Shown here in pieces: positions 12,162 to 23,304 of a stretch of DNA of 64,000 nt. Both the position numbers and the translations under genes were made by a program. Source of the DNA: Atriophallophorus winterbourni (Eukaryota; Platyhelminthes; Trematoda; Plagiorchiida; Microphallidae); the NCBI GenBank assembly GCA_013407085.1, contig JACCGJ010011223.1, positions 1 to 64,000 of the forward strand. The letters are read 5' to 3'. The notes beneath the pieces were generated by a model. It did not search any database, was not told the origin of the DNA, and was given only the letters and a program-made list of their open reading frames with translations. How positions within the stretch are numbered: position 1 is the stretch's first letter; every line of letters begins with the position of its first letter.

Positions 12162-13491
12162 ATGAGTTCAAAAAATACCTGCCTCAACGAAAAATGTGGC
12201 AAAATGGTGGCTAAGGGCATCGAGTGCACAGCTTGCAAGCGTTGGGCTCACCCTAGCTGCTCAGGCATACATAAATCTCACTACGGGATTTATGCAAAAT
12301 ACCGCTGGTTGCAGTGGTATTGTACCGGCTGTCACGAGGCTGCCACTGACGCCGCTTGCCAAAGGCCAAGGAATAGCGTGACGTCGCAAAGCTCGTCAGA
12401 TTTTGCAGCCGCCCAAACGTATGCATCTGTGGTGAGAGCAAATATAAGTTCTGAGACTACAGCAGCAACGCTATAGCGCACAAATCTAGCCGGCTGCAAT
12501 GTTCTTCCAAGCAAGCTACCTCTCCTAAGGTGGTAAATAGAGCCAGGACTTCAAAAAAGCGTGCTATCAAAAAGGCGGAAAAAGGGCATCCCCTGATAAT
12601 GTAGACGTAGCTATCCAGTTACCTAGTCCTTCAAAGCAAGCTTCCTCTCCGAAGGTCGTAAACGTAGCCCAAACTCCGAAAAAACGTACCAAGCAAGGTA
12701 AAGCCCATACTCAACGGAAGCAACATGGAAATGTTGCTGGCTCACCCGAGCTGGATAAAATTATCCAGGAATTAAACGGTTTGCGTAAGCAAGTTGAGTC
12801 ACTTAACGGCACTTCTTATTATTCTTCAAAAACTAGAACCCGAAATGTTCTAGTTTTTAATCGAGCGGAGCCTTTTATTAGGGAATCAAAAAGTCGAAGA
12901 GATTTTGATCGCAGATGTATTAGCGATCTTATCCGGATGGTAGGTCTGAAGCCTTCTACTCCCACGGTGCGAGTTCACCGTGTAGGGAGATGGAAGATGG
13001 ATAACCGCCCTAGGCCAATACTGGTAGAATTCAAGTACCAGGCGGATCGGGATGCGTTATTGTCTAGGGCTGAATACATCGCCACAACAACTCTAGACAA
13101 GCTTCAGGTTAAGCCAGACAACCCTCCATCTCATATTAGACAAAACCCTTCCGCTCCACATAGGAGAAACCTCGCTTTAAGGACATCTGCTATCCGTAAG
13201 CCTGATGCAAACCGTAGCGCTAGTGAATCCGTTAAGATCTTACCGAAAAGCTCATCGCTACGAGTCTGGCTGTCCGGATTAGACGACGTTGACGCGCTTA
13301 TCGAAAATGAAGATGGGAGCCAAGCAAATTTCTCTAGTTGTTGCTCTTCGATAGAGGCGGCCTCAATCTTCAGTCAACGGTCCGTAACATCCATGCAAGA
13401 GGTTGTTGAACCAGATACTCCTGCTTTAAGTAGCACGCCAAAAAACGTGCACCTCCCTCGGGTGCTTCGACCGAGGGCCAATCAGGGTTAG
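12162..13491 (+). pseudogene. LINE-C ORF1 protein (zinc finger), broken
   Basis: ORF1 starts at ATG 12162. Residues about 5-60 hold a PHD-like cysteine/histidine pattern: C-x4-C, ECTACKRWAHPSC, then WYCTGCH, as in ORF1 proteins of CR1-like LINEs. A TAG at 12474 and a frame change separate this from the second part (12781-13491). That part has a basic region, TRTRNVLVFNRAEP and VRVHRVGR (RNA-binding, RRM-like in this class), a serine-rich stretch, and the conserved end PKNVHLPRVLRPR before TAG at 13489. ORF1p binds the element RNA in related LINEs; here the role is inferred from position and motifs. Confidence 0.75.
13440..13477 (+). promoter_or_regulatory. Candidate -1 ribosomal frameshift signal
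   Basis: The heptamer A AAA AAC occupies 13440-13446 with its codons in the ORF1 frame (CCA AAA AAC). Eight nucleotides later a 7-bp perfect stem forms between CCCTCGG (13455-13461) and CCGAGGG (13471-13477), with a 9-nt loop. ORF2 is in the -1 frame, open through this point, and has no ATG before its first conserved endonuclease residues. The same arrangement is conserved at 51936-51972. Confidence 0.62.
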
Positions 13492-16300
13492 TTTCAGAAG
13501 CACGCAAAACCAGCGCCCCAGTGCTGTACGCTAATGTGTGCAGCATAAGGAATAAGTGGGCTGACCTCTCTCTTCGTGTGGCTGAGTTGCACCCCCGGGT
13601 TATAGCGCTTTCTGAGACATGGCTGTCCGCGCTTGACGATGTGCCAACAAACATCAGCGAGCAGTATCTCGTCATTAGATGCGATAGACCTGGCGACAGG
13701 AGAGGCGGTGGCGTTGCACTCCTCCTAGAGTATGGCTTGCACAATACAGGAACGGGTATATCCCTAACCAGTGAAAACGTCCAAGTTGTTACGAGTATCC
13801 TGACTTGCTACAAGTCAGCCCTCGCAATTGCTTGTGTCTACGTCACACCCAGTGCAGTCCAGCAGGAGATTACACAGCTGATTGAGACGCTCGACAGGTT
13901 GTTTCAATCAGCTCCCAGCGTACTCATCTTAGGTGATTTCAACCTCCCGGACATAAATTGGGCCGTCTCTGTAGGTTTAGTCACCAAGCAATCCGAAATG
14001 TTTCTCGAATGGCTCCATGATCATGCGCTGCATCAGCATGTGAGTGATCCTACGAGGTTTCGTAATGGATGTACTCCATCCACTCTCGACCTAGTATTGT
14101 CGTCCCAGCCCGAAGCCGTTAGATTCTTAAAATACCTACCACCGCTCGGCAAAAGCGATCACGTAATGATAAGCTTCGAAGCGGTACTGCGGTTTCACAA
14201 ACCTACTGCTCGCCCTAGACGAAATTTTAGGCTTGTAGACTGGGATTTTCTTCTACAGACTTCAAAATCTTTCTTTCAGTTCTCTAACGATTTTAATGTA
14301 AGTGAAAACTGGGATAGAATTTGTAAGTATCTTAAGGAGTTACAAGACAAGCACGCTCCGCTGCAAGTCGTGAAAAAGCATCATAGGCCGCCCTGGTGGA
14401 CTCCTCGAGTTCGTCGGTCTACCCGTAAACGAGATCGTTTATGGCGGCAATATAAGCTATCTCTCACTTCTGGTTCTTGGGTCCGATACAAAACCGCTCG
14501 GAACTCTTGTGTTAAAATACAGCGTTTGCTCAAACAGGAGTTTGAGTTATCCTTAGCTAGGGATGCTAAATCCAATCCCAAAAGATTTTATAGCTACGCT
14601 CAATCAAAAGGAAAAACCAGGGAAAACATTGAGATTTAAATCTGGAGGACGGAAAAGTAGCCGATACCGACCTGTCTAAGGCGAGTGCCTTCTCTAGGTT
14701 CTTCAGTGGCGTTCAGAGACGTGATAATTCTTTAATTGCTCCGTCTAGCTCGTTTAATCTACTACCTGGCGCTCCTGCACTAGATGAGTTGTCCTTCATG
14801 GAATCCGAGGTGTATGAAGCACTTATCCATGTTCGCGTCAACAAAGCTGAGGGACCAGACGGTATCCACTCGATTATGATAAAGAATCTTGCCCCAGTGC
14901 TTACAGAACCCTTATGCAAGCTCTTCAATTCATGCTTGAACATGGGAGTGGTTCCTAGTGAATGGAAAGAAGCTATAATCGTGCCAGTACACAAGGGTGG
15001 TTGCAGCTCAACTGTTGGTAACTATAGACCTGTCAGCCTGACTAGCATCGCCTCGAAAGTAATGGAGAAACTGCTGCGTGACAAAATCTGTCAGCATCTT
15101 TGTCGGCATTCTCTACTGAGTGTAACTCAGCATGGATTTCTTAAGGGTAGATCCTGCCTGACAAACCTTCTTAGTTTTCTCAATACTGCCACTAAAAGGA
15201 TGGATGAAGGGTAGCCTGTCGAAGCCCTCTACCTAGACTTCAGCAAGGCTTTTGATTCCGTAAACCACCGCCTTCTAGAGATTAGGCTAGCAGCAAAAGG
15301 CATTCGGGGTAGTCTACTTGCTTGGATAAAGGCCTTCCTAACAGGTAGGACATTCCGAGTTAGGGTAGGATCTACGCTGCCGAATGAAACCGACGTGATC
15401 AGTGGTGTACCCCAAGGTTCGGTACTTGGTCCTCTTCTATTCCTGATTTTCATCGATGACTTGTCCTCTGCATTGAAGTGCCCATGCTTCATTTTTGCGG
15501 ATGATGTGAAATTCATCGGATCAACGGACGAAGATACCTTGATGCACGACCTTGAACGGGTCATAAACTGGTCACACCAGTGGGACCTCCCACTTAACCT
15601 TAATAAGAGCCAACTCTTGTCAGCACTGGTTGATAAGATTTCAGTTCAGGTGTCGGGCAATTCTCTCACTGTAAGCGCCACACAGCGTGTTAAGGATTTA
15701 GGAGTACTAGTTAGGACGGACTTCAAATGGGAGGACCAATGCGCCGCTGCAGCTCAACGTGCTCGCAAAGTTCTCTTTCGGCTGAGATCCGTGTTATCCA
15801 GCAGAAGACCCGATGTATTCCTCCCCCTTTACAAGGCATTAGTTAGGCCGCATTTAGAATATTGTGTCCAGGCGTGGTGCCCTTACTACAAGAAGGATAT
15901 CGTTCAACTCGAAAGCGTACAGCGTCTCGCAACTCGCATGATTGAGGGTCAGCGAGGGAAACCTTACGCTGCACGCCTAAAGTCCCTAGATCTTTTTTCA
16001 CTTACGCGCCGTCGTTTGAGAGGTGACTTAATTGAAACCTTTAAGATCTTGAAGGGGTTAAGTGGCGTTATCATGACCGACTTCTTTGCCTTAAGTCCTG
16101 AGCTGGGCACCCGGGGCCATTCACTCAAACTTGCTAAGGAGCGATGTAGACTAGACTCCAGGAAAAACTTTTTCAGCCTCAGGGTGGTAAATTTCTGGAA
16201 CCGGCTTCCAGAAGAACTTATATCCTGCAGTTCTGTCGCAAGTTTTAAGCAGGGTTTAGACCGCATCTGGGGTAAGCTTTTTCCTGAATTCTCCCCCTAA
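13447..16300 (+). pseudogene. LINE-C ORF2 (endonuclease-RT), broken
   Basis: The endonuclease in 13521-14639 has YANVCSIRNKW, ALSETWLSA, RRGGGVALLLEY, LILGDFNLPDINW, STLDLVLSSQ and LGKSDHVMISF. The basic linker holds RPPWWTPRVRRS. The RT follows in another frame: GPDGIHSIMIKNL, NYRPVSLTSIASKVME, QHGFLKGRSCLTNLLSF (to a TAG at 15212), then SGVPQGSVLGPLLFLIFIDD, the catalytic FADDVKFIG and the thumb through PHLEYCVQAW to 16300. One frameshift lies between 14630 and 14790. The full-length minus-strand sister ORF is at 49117-51984. Confidence 0.85.
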
Positions 16301-16769
16301 TTTTTATGCAAGATTAGGTTGTTCACCATTTTTATCGTTGTTTGGTAAGTAAGTAAATGCTAAAGTTCTGTTTGTTTAATACACAACTCTTCTTTAGCTG
16401 ACCTCTCACCGTACTGGTGAGGAGAAATGTATTCTTATCTTTCCAGCATCATTCATTACGTGGTGCTTCCTAAATACAACCCGGATAATCCCTTGGCATC
16501 GCGATCGTCGAGGATATCCAAACCACAATAAGAATAAACGCTTTGGCAGTGGTGGTTGCTTCTCTGCAGCTTTCCACCGAAAGAAATTCTGGACGCTCGA
16601 TTGGCTCGTTCGCCACTTACTGTCCTGTGCAACTGAACTGAACTGTTTGCAAATTTTATATGCTAATTCTTCCAGCACCGTCGCTCTGGATTAAATGCTA
16701 TTTTGTAGCAATCATTAATTATATATTTCCATTTTCACATCATTGGTACTAGAAAATAAATTTTGTAAC

Positions 16770-16935
16770 AGTCTATGGCTGTTTAGTTCCGTGCCTCACC
16801 TATTGGTGAGGGGAGTTTTACTGTTGCATTCCACATTACACTCATATCAGAAGAAATTTGTGGATATTGTATGAAGTGGCATACCACCGAAAAAAATCTG
16901 TACGCTTGATTGGCGAATGAGCCACAATTCGTTAT
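16770..16935 (+). pseudogene. LINE-C 3' UTR relic
   Basis: The pieces 'gtgcctcacctattggtgagg' and 'ctgtacgcttgattggcgaatgagccac' match the 3' UTR of LINE-C (compare 16395-16620). The copy is short and has no coding sequence. Confidence 0.45.
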
Positions 16936-17099
16936 GTGCAAACAACTGGTAAACATAAACTGCTTTTCCAACCTCGGCACAATCCACCCTGCGGTTTGTA
17001 CAAGCTCCCCGCCTTTATACCGTAATAAACTATTGGCTATTGAGGTACTCCCTATATTAAGTCCGGTCTTCAAAGATTCCAAACGGACTAAAGGAAAAA

Positions 17100-17625
17100 A
17101 CATTTAGGCAGTTGTGGGTAGCTCTCTGCAGATTTCTTCTTGATAGACGGCAGCGGGTCAACGCCTTGCGAGCCGAATCTCTTTCTATCAGCAATATAAT
17201 CCAGAAGAACCTGTTGAAGAAATCCCGTCCAGTGTTGCACGCTTTCTCTGTGATTTCAGGAAGTGCATTATCCACTAGTTGCTTGAACTGGTTTTCAGAT
17301 CTTGCTGAAATGACCTCTTCCGGAAGCGCATTCCACAAGTTAACAACTCTTGTTAACCCTTTGTCTACGGGAATTGGATATACGTATTTGATGATATTGT
17401 TGTGTTATTCTTCTTAATTATAGCATAAATAAAACACATGATTAATTTTTATGGATCAGATGCCAGACGCCGCCTGACAAGTGCACTCCGATAGTGATTG
17501 AATTTGCCGACGGGAGCTACTGAGCAATCAAATGCTTGTTTGAGGTGGTAACTAGTTTCCGTCAGTAGACAAAGGGTTAAGAGCGTGAATCCTTGTGTTA
17601 GGCATAGTGTTCTTCACTTCTGGAG
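17100..17625 (-). pseudogene. CR1-like LINE C-terminal relic
   Basis: On the minus strand one reads TRVVNLWNALPEEVISA and the following FKQLVDNALPEI, the usual C-terminal end of CR1-like ORF2. It is interrupted at 17357-17576 by a MITE. Removing the MITE and one TTAA brings the upstream codons (FTLLTRVVN) back into the same frame. Confidence 0.65.
17357..17576. mobile_element. piggyBac-type MITE
   Basis: The 220-bp element begins CCCTTTGTCTAC and ends with its exact reverse complement GTAGACAAAGGG. It is flanked on both sides by TTAA (17353-17356 and 17577-17580). TTAA targets with CCC...GGG ends are the hallmark of the piggyBac superfamily. There is no transposase, so it is non-autonomous. 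It interrupts a LINE C-terminal reading frame, which gives independent proof of the insertion site. Confidence 0.82.
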
Positions 17626-17629
17626 CTTT

Positions 17630-18950
17630 ATAGCATGGCCATGGGTTCTTCAGCACACCACGAGAGAGAAAAACGTAGTTCGTCACCATAAGCGGACATG
17701 GATGTGAATCAACTGGCACAGTTTACTTATAGCCGATGCCGGGCTATCGACCCCCTAAACTGGTTCACCTTATAGTGGTATATTCTAAACTTACCTGACT
17801 GTTGTCCTCGTGGTTATATGGCAGTATTAATTTATTTACTAATTGATTTGCTGAGATAGTGGAGCATACCTCATAAAGGAATATTTGAAAGATTGGTAGC
17901 TATACACGACTTAATCCTTTGGAAAAAGCTTGTAAGTACAAAGTTTACTGTTTGTTTTTCTCTCATTGCCGCATTCAAGTCTTCATTTGTTACCCAAAAA
18001 TTGGACAAAGTTTGCTTGATGATACTGTCTCCATAGTCATCTTTTCAATTTGTAATGGGGTTTTATCTGGTGTAAAATTTCAAGCTGCACAAACAAAGTG
18101 ATAATGAGCACAAGACAGTTCTAGGCGAGAAGTGAGAACGTTTTTTGGACGAATGTATCATGATAATTTTGCTCTCCGATTTTGATGGTGAAACAGTTAC
18201 TGGAAAATCTGAGGTATCAATCCGGGCCGTAGATCATCGAACTGCGTACCCCACACGGAAGCTCACAACGGTGATCCGTTGATTGGTTAGCTGAAATAAT
18301 TACAACAGTTATTCAGTGGGATTATGCGTTCTGTTTATAAGAATGGCACTAGTCTTGTGCATCAGAGCGAATGCGTCAGCGAAGAAAATCGGAAAGCCCA
18401 TGCTACATAGGGTGATCTGAGAGCCAAATAATACCGTCTTTCGGGCAAAGGTTTAGGTTGCTTCCTACTGTTATGACAAATTATCATCCGTCCATCAACT
18501 CCATGCATGGCGGAAGACCCTCAAGCGTCTAACAGCCCCACTAGCCATCGTGAGAACATCGCGCTTACCCTGGTGAGGTCCGAGGGACGATGAAGATCTG
18601 TGGCTGATAACACTCAGTGTGATGGCAAAAGAAAGGAACAAGTGGCGAGAATCCTGCCGTGCTTGTGTTCCCGTTTATCAATGACCCTCCTTTATTCCAA
18701 AAAAGATCAAAGACAGACAAAAAATCCCCTCTTTTTCCTATTTTTCTTTCATCATGGACCTTCTTCATGGTATACTTGTTGGCACATCGTCTGTAAAAAC
18801 TTGTGTAATAATAATAATGGCGTCTTTGTGAACGTTATTTTTCGTAAAATTATACTTTTTTGACGCGCACGAGAAATCTATTCCAGTGAAATATCTGGGT
18901 TTTATTAGCAGTCAAAATTTGCCAGTTAATGCGCTTTTCGATAACCCTTC
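17630..18950. other. Intergenic, no supported gene
   Basis: I see no convincing coding exon, RNA gene or complete element here. Short open frames (17919-18101, 18565-18863) have low-complexity or repeat-like translations. The end of this stretch is the 5' flank of TOMM22. Confidence 0.5.
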
Positions 18951-18984
18951 AAAATGCACGGAAAATTTTGTTACTTTCATTCAT

Positions 18985-19011
18985 ATTTATATTTGTCTCT
19001 TTCGCTTGCAG
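18985..19011 (+). promoter_or_regulatory. Possible trans-splice or 5' UTR acceptor of TOMM22
   Basis: A pyrimidine-rich run (ttgtctctttcgcttgcag) ends in AG at 19010-19011, 48 nt before the TOMM22 start codon. Many trematode messages receive a spliced leader at such sites, but a conventional 5' UTR intron would look the same. No leader sequence is encoded nearby. Confidence 0.3.
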
Positions 19012-19058
19012 CATTCCGCTCGCGTATTTCGGGAAAACTATCTTATTTAATCGTCAAT

Positions 19059-19564
19059 ATGCAAACAGAAGTAAGGTACCTTCCTAATAATTGCAGGCTT
19101 TATCTGAAAATCTCCCACCACCTAACTATGCAGCCGAATCTGATGGATTGTCCGATGCTGAACACACGAAACAATTGGTGAGTGTACCTTCAAAACAAAC
19201 GGACGAAGCCGGTGATGTGAACTCATTCATGCTGACTGATGATTTCGAGGACGAAACTTTTCTCGAACGAATTATCGGATTAGGCGAAATGTTCCCCGAA
19301 ACTGTTCGCGAGCACGCTTCAAAATTGTTGTCCTTGGCCTGTGCCGGAATGAAATCCGGATATAGTTGGGGTCGAAGTATATCTTGGTTCATGGCCAGTA
19401 CAGCAACCTTGTGTTTTCTGCCGCTGTTTCTAGAGCTGGAACGCGTTCAAACGGAAGAGCAAGAAGCGGTACATCAGCGTGCCATGATGCTTGGCCCCAA
19501 GGCTGCTTCTACCGGATCAACATTAGCGGGATTTTCTGCCGTTCCGCATCTGACTCCTATGTAA
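19059..19564 (+). CDS. TOMM22: Mitochondrial import receptor subunit TOM22
   Basis: TOM22 is the central receptor and organiser of the outer-membrane TOM complex, receiving preproteins from the cytosol. The model is exon 1, 19059-19070 (ATG CAA ACA GAA); intron 19071-19096 (GTAAGG...TTGCAG, 26 nt); exon 2, 19097-19564. It encodes 159 residues, against 142 in human. The N-terminal cytosolic half is acidic (DDFEDETFLERIIGLGEMFP, about residues 52-71), then comes a single membrane span near 98-118 (SISWFMASTATLCFLPLFLE) and a conserved intermembrane-space tail (ERVQTEEQEAVHQRAMMLGP). The reading frame runs unbroken to TAA. The tiny intron is required: reading through it shifts frame and soon stops. 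The gene is convergent with DDX10. Confidence 0.92.
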
Positions 19565-19740
19565 ATTTATCAATCTATTCTGCGCATTTTAGAAATACAA
19601 CTTGAGTTCTGATATGCCATCTTTTCACTAGCTCAGCCCCTCAATAATGATCTATCAAAAAACAAAGCAGAAAATGTGTCACGATCGTTAAATACACGAG
19701 AGTTTTAGCTTCGCAATCTTGTGTATGTATGAGATCACAA

Positions 19741-19912
19741 AAGTGCTGCCCAAGCATAGGCTGCACCTTGGTTAACATTCAGTCTAAGACAGGCATGAGA
19801 GGGAAAATAGAAATCGATATTACAGTGAGATTCTAGTGGTTTTCCGCGTGCAGCTCACTACCGGTGGCAAATCAATTTAGTACGGTGTTAGCTGCATAAT
19901 TGCACACTCTTG
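19741..19912 (-). repeat. R1 short repeat, diverged copy
   Basis: The segment shows R1 blocks in order ('gtgctgcccaagc', 'acattcagtctaagacaggcatgagag', 'cagctcactaccggtggcaaatcaatttag', 'cacggtgttagctgcat') with many differences. Orientation follows the convention that the R1 sense strand ends in CATACCATACC. Confidence 0.5.
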
Positions 19913-19919
19913 TATTTGA

Positions 19920-20985
19920 CTGAGTGTCGAAGGAGGCAATTCGTTCCTGCACTTCGCTTTTTTAATTATTTTGAATCACTAATCTTTATTAAGGATAGGC
20001 ACAATTTGATATATTGCATGTGGGTTTGCTTACCATCGGGTAGTTCGGGCCTAAACCGAAGACTCAACAAACAGTTCTAGCCATCTGTCATACGTATTGC
20101 GGTGGTAATGTGTGAGCGCTAACCTGTAATCCTTGGAACATGCATACAAAACTGTCATCTATGTAAAATCTTTATAGAAACTTTCGATCATGATCCTCCT
20201 TATAATGCTCAATGTATTTGCTGGCGTTTGTAGTAATAGTTCCTTGTCCTAACTCTCACTCTGGCTCGATTGCTTTTATTTTTTAAGCTCTTTTATTTTC
20301 TAATTTAGCACAGAAAGTTGAAAATGAGGAATAAAAATTCTACATTCGAGATTTTGATTCTTTTATATTTTGAGAAAAGAAGTAACAAGTGAATATGGGC
20401 ATCATATTAGCGAAATAAGCGTGAACTCAACCGTACAATGAAAGCCTCTTTCGCATATATAAAGGAAGCGAAAGGTGTTACTCGCTGGCAAGTGTGTGGA
20501 AGAAGTGTTTCACATGCATTTGGTCTTCACCTAAAGTCAGTTTGGAATAATGAGTAAACCATGCTAACCACAAGTTTTATTTCCAACGTGATGGCCCTCG
20601 TTCGTTCGTTCATTAGTTCTGCCACTGCTACAAGCCCGTTCGTCTTTGCTCGCGCAACCTCGTGTTAGCGTTGAAAAGTGTCCTGCTTTTGATGCATTTT
20701 ATTTCGATTTGCAATGGTAAAACGCTTCCCGCAACGTAAGATCACGTCATATTTTTCAAAGATCGTTGTCAGAGAAGTTGATTAAATATATCTTTAATTG
20801 TTCAGCCTTAACACTACATAAACATTCTGCTTATGATAATGCTCATTTGCATGTATTTCCATCACACACCAGGACCGCTCTCGTGTTGTTTGCACTCACG
20901 CAGGTAGGGGCAGTAAGAATCGGGATTTGCATATGCTCAATTCAATTTTAATGGTCTAAAAATCATATAGCTTTACAAAAAACAG
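19920..20985. other. Intergenic downstream of TOMM22, no gene seen
   Basis: No coding exon is supported. An AATAAA-containing string occurs at about 20330 (gaggaataaaaattc), too far from TOMM22 to be assigned with confidence. A weak R2-like piece lies near 20860-20930. Confidence 0.4.
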
Positions 20986-20989
20986 AATA

Positions 20990-21740
20990 ATATGTGAACG
21001 AGGAATAATATAACAAGTCCGGCGACATGTTTGGTAGCTCGAAGGTATATTCTTTGCAAAGTCGCAACATCTTTTTAAGCCATGGCGACCATGTTTGAAC
21101 TGCATATTCCATCGCGGGTCGGATGTACGTATTTATAAAGAATGGAATTGTCTGTTTTGAGAACCTACCGAAAATTCTCTTTAAAAGTGACAATTTATGT
21201 GATGTTTTGCGATAGACTGAGTTGCAGTGTTGCTTATTAACACACCCAAGTCCTTTTGTTCCATGGTCCACGAGAGGCCGTGTACCAAGAAAATATTGGA
21301 ACTCCACATATTTTCCAAGGTTTAACATGTGAAACTTTTGGAAATTGAAAAATAGGCGATTTTTAGGGACCAAACGTGGAGGTTGTCCAGATCCTTCTGG
21401 ATCAGTTCGCAGTCTTCCGGCTTATTTATCCTCGACACTTTTATATCGTCCGTGAACAGTACGATCTTAGATTTGATGGCATAAAGTGTGAAGAGGATTG
21501 GTCCGATGACGGATCACTGAAACACCCCAATTGTCACGGCTACCGACTTCGATAAAGCACCGTCCACAGAGACTTGAACCAGTCGATCAGTCAGGTAATT
21601 TTCTAACCAGGCTAATAGTCTCCAGCGATACGACAACGTTCCAGCTTCTGTAAAAGAAAACTGTTGTTTACGCGGTCAAATGCTTTCGACATGGATGGTA
21701 TCCCCAACATCTACTGCTTGAGTCCAATCGTCAAGGGTAA
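20990..21740 (-). pseudogene. CR1-like LINE RT relic
   Basis: The minus strand encodes SKAFDRVNNSFLLQKLE near 21650-21700, then degraded palm sequence, then LLKRIFGRFSKQTIPFFINTYIRP and MEYAVQTWSPWLKK (20990-21230). The order is that of a LINE RT from motif A to the thumb. The catalytic FADD box is no longer recognisable. It resembles LINE-E more than LINE-C. Confidence 0.6.
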
Positions 21741-22510
21741 GCAGGTTAGTAAGGTATAAAAGTTCCAAATCGGTATTCATTTGGAACATGACATGTAACA
21801 TCTGACGTATTTGGACCAGTATTTCCTTCAAGTTTTATGTCCTAGCTATCGTCCGACCTCTGGTTTAGATCGATTGAGACAGTCGTGAACCGAAACCAGT
21901 ATTACATTACATGCAACCGCGATAGTGAATTTGACTGGCAGCAGAGCAGATACCCTGAACAATACGTTGCCGTTTTTACCAATTAAAAATCTGTATTTTC
22001 AATATTTCTAATGATGCGTCATAATATTGGAAGCAGCCATCATGACTGAAGACCAGCTGCTGTGTGTACAATGTTGTCACCGCATTGTGGGTTACAGTTG
22101 CCAACTTTGCATGCTTTGAAGGTGTTGCCAACAAAAGATGAAGTGATTTCGTCGGGGAAACAGTCTTCTTATCGCCCAACATTCGTTTAATCGTTTATAC
22201 TACATATCGAGGATTTGTTTGTAGTGCGTAAACGAAATCACGGACAATTCGGCACAGCGACAGTTTGCATATGTGCCAAGATATTTAGAGACGCTCAGGG
22301 TCCCATATGATGTTAGCCATGTGAACATATCAACGCGATTACCGCAAGTTCGCGCTAATCACTCACTATCTGGTCTATCAACGCGTCACGGTATTTCCTC
22401 CGCGGTGCACAGGACCAAAGTTTTCTGTTTTAATCCTGCCACCGGTAAAGACCAAGTTCACCATATCACCAGTAATTTCGTTTGATTATGTTGCAGGAGA
22501 ATTTAGCCAG
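21740..22510. other. Intergenic, no supported gene
   Basis: No exon or element with readable motifs was found. Short frames at 21976-22182 and 22273-22485 have no recognisable product. Confidence 0.4.
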
Positions 22511-22515
22511 TATCG

Positions 22516-22770
22516 TCGGTGGCCTCATACCGATGTGCAATCGTGCAGCATTGCTGTGCTGTACGGTTAACATCGTGCTAAATTGATTGGCCAACGGCAG
22601 TGAGCTGCATGCTGAAACACGCTGAAGTCTCACTACCATTTCTATTTCCCACTCATATCTGTCTAGGCCTGGGCAACCTGACTGCATCTTAGCCCACGTG
22701 CAATCTCTGACTGTGTGGCACTTTGCCTGGATCAGGCTTGTGCTTTCATGCCATACCATACCTCATCCCA
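22516..22770 (+). repeat. R1 short repeat, near full-length
   Basis: The copy runs from 'gatgtgcaatcgtgcagca' through 'tgattggccaacggcagtgagctgcatgctgaaaca', 'gtctaggcctgggcaacctgac' and 'ggatcaggcttgtgctttcat' to the CATACCATACC-type tail, in the same order as the complete copy at 24423-24695. Confidence 0.7.
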
Positions 22771-23298
22771 CTGATGAACATAAACATCAAATGGCTAAAC
22801 CTAGTCCTAGATCAATGACAAAATCCGAGGTTGACTATCAACTATAGATAACGACGATGGTTACCAAATGATGTAGGTCTATATGCTGCAGTTCAACTAC
22901 CCTGACATTAGTTACAGGTAGCGCTCTAGAAGTTGTGTCAGGTAGTACCGATCTAATGTCGATTGTTGCGTAAATTTACATTTGAACACGAGCAAAATAT
23001 TAAGAGGTAATATGTTCAATGGATTCCGATCTAATCTCAGCTCGGGTTCATCGGCTTCAAATACTAAATTGGGCTCCGTATACGGTTGGGAATAGATTAT
23101 TTACTACTCGCACACTACAATATCGCAGCACGTGTTCACATGTAAAACGCATCGGGCGAAATCTGACCGCCTGGTTGAAACATTCAAGTGCACTATATAA
23201 AAGCCGGCTAGCATACTTGGACTTTCTTTGTTGTTAACCTTTGAAATGTCCAGACCATGCGGATACCCATGATGGAAAACGCTGCTACAAGATAATAG

Positions 23299-23304
23299 TT
23301 TATT
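23299..23304 (-). terminator. AATAAA overlapping the DDX10 stop codon
   Basis: On the minus strand the last codons read CAA TAA A, so the stop TAA sits inside a canonical AATAAA polyadenylation hexamer. If used, the 3' UTR would be only about 10-30 nt. Other signals further downstream cannot be excluded. Confidence 0.4.

Larger units (their letters stand above)
12162..16645 (+). mobile_element. LINE-C (CR1-like), near full-length copy
   Basis: This copy carries ORF1 (zinc finger plus RNA-binding-like region), ORF2 (endonuclease plus RT), a 3' UTR and the family's terminal 'cctgtgcaactgaactgaactg' near 16620-16645. The ORFs contain a few stops and frameshifts, so it cannot mobilise itself. 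It is the best view of LINE-C ORF1 in the window. The 5' boundary is not certain; an AT-rich stretch precedes 12162. Confidence 0.88.

Noticed and set aside
19091..19093. TTG at 19091 as the TOMM22 start codon
   Set aside because: Nuclear genes rarely start at TTG, and the bases are the end of a good acceptor (ttgcag). The ATG at 19059 with a 26-nt intron fits better.
23190..23210. TATA-like 'actatataaaagccggc' on the plus strand as a promoter
   Set aside because: No open frame or exon with recognisable product follows it before the antisense DDX10 last exon, so a TATA-like string alone is not enough.
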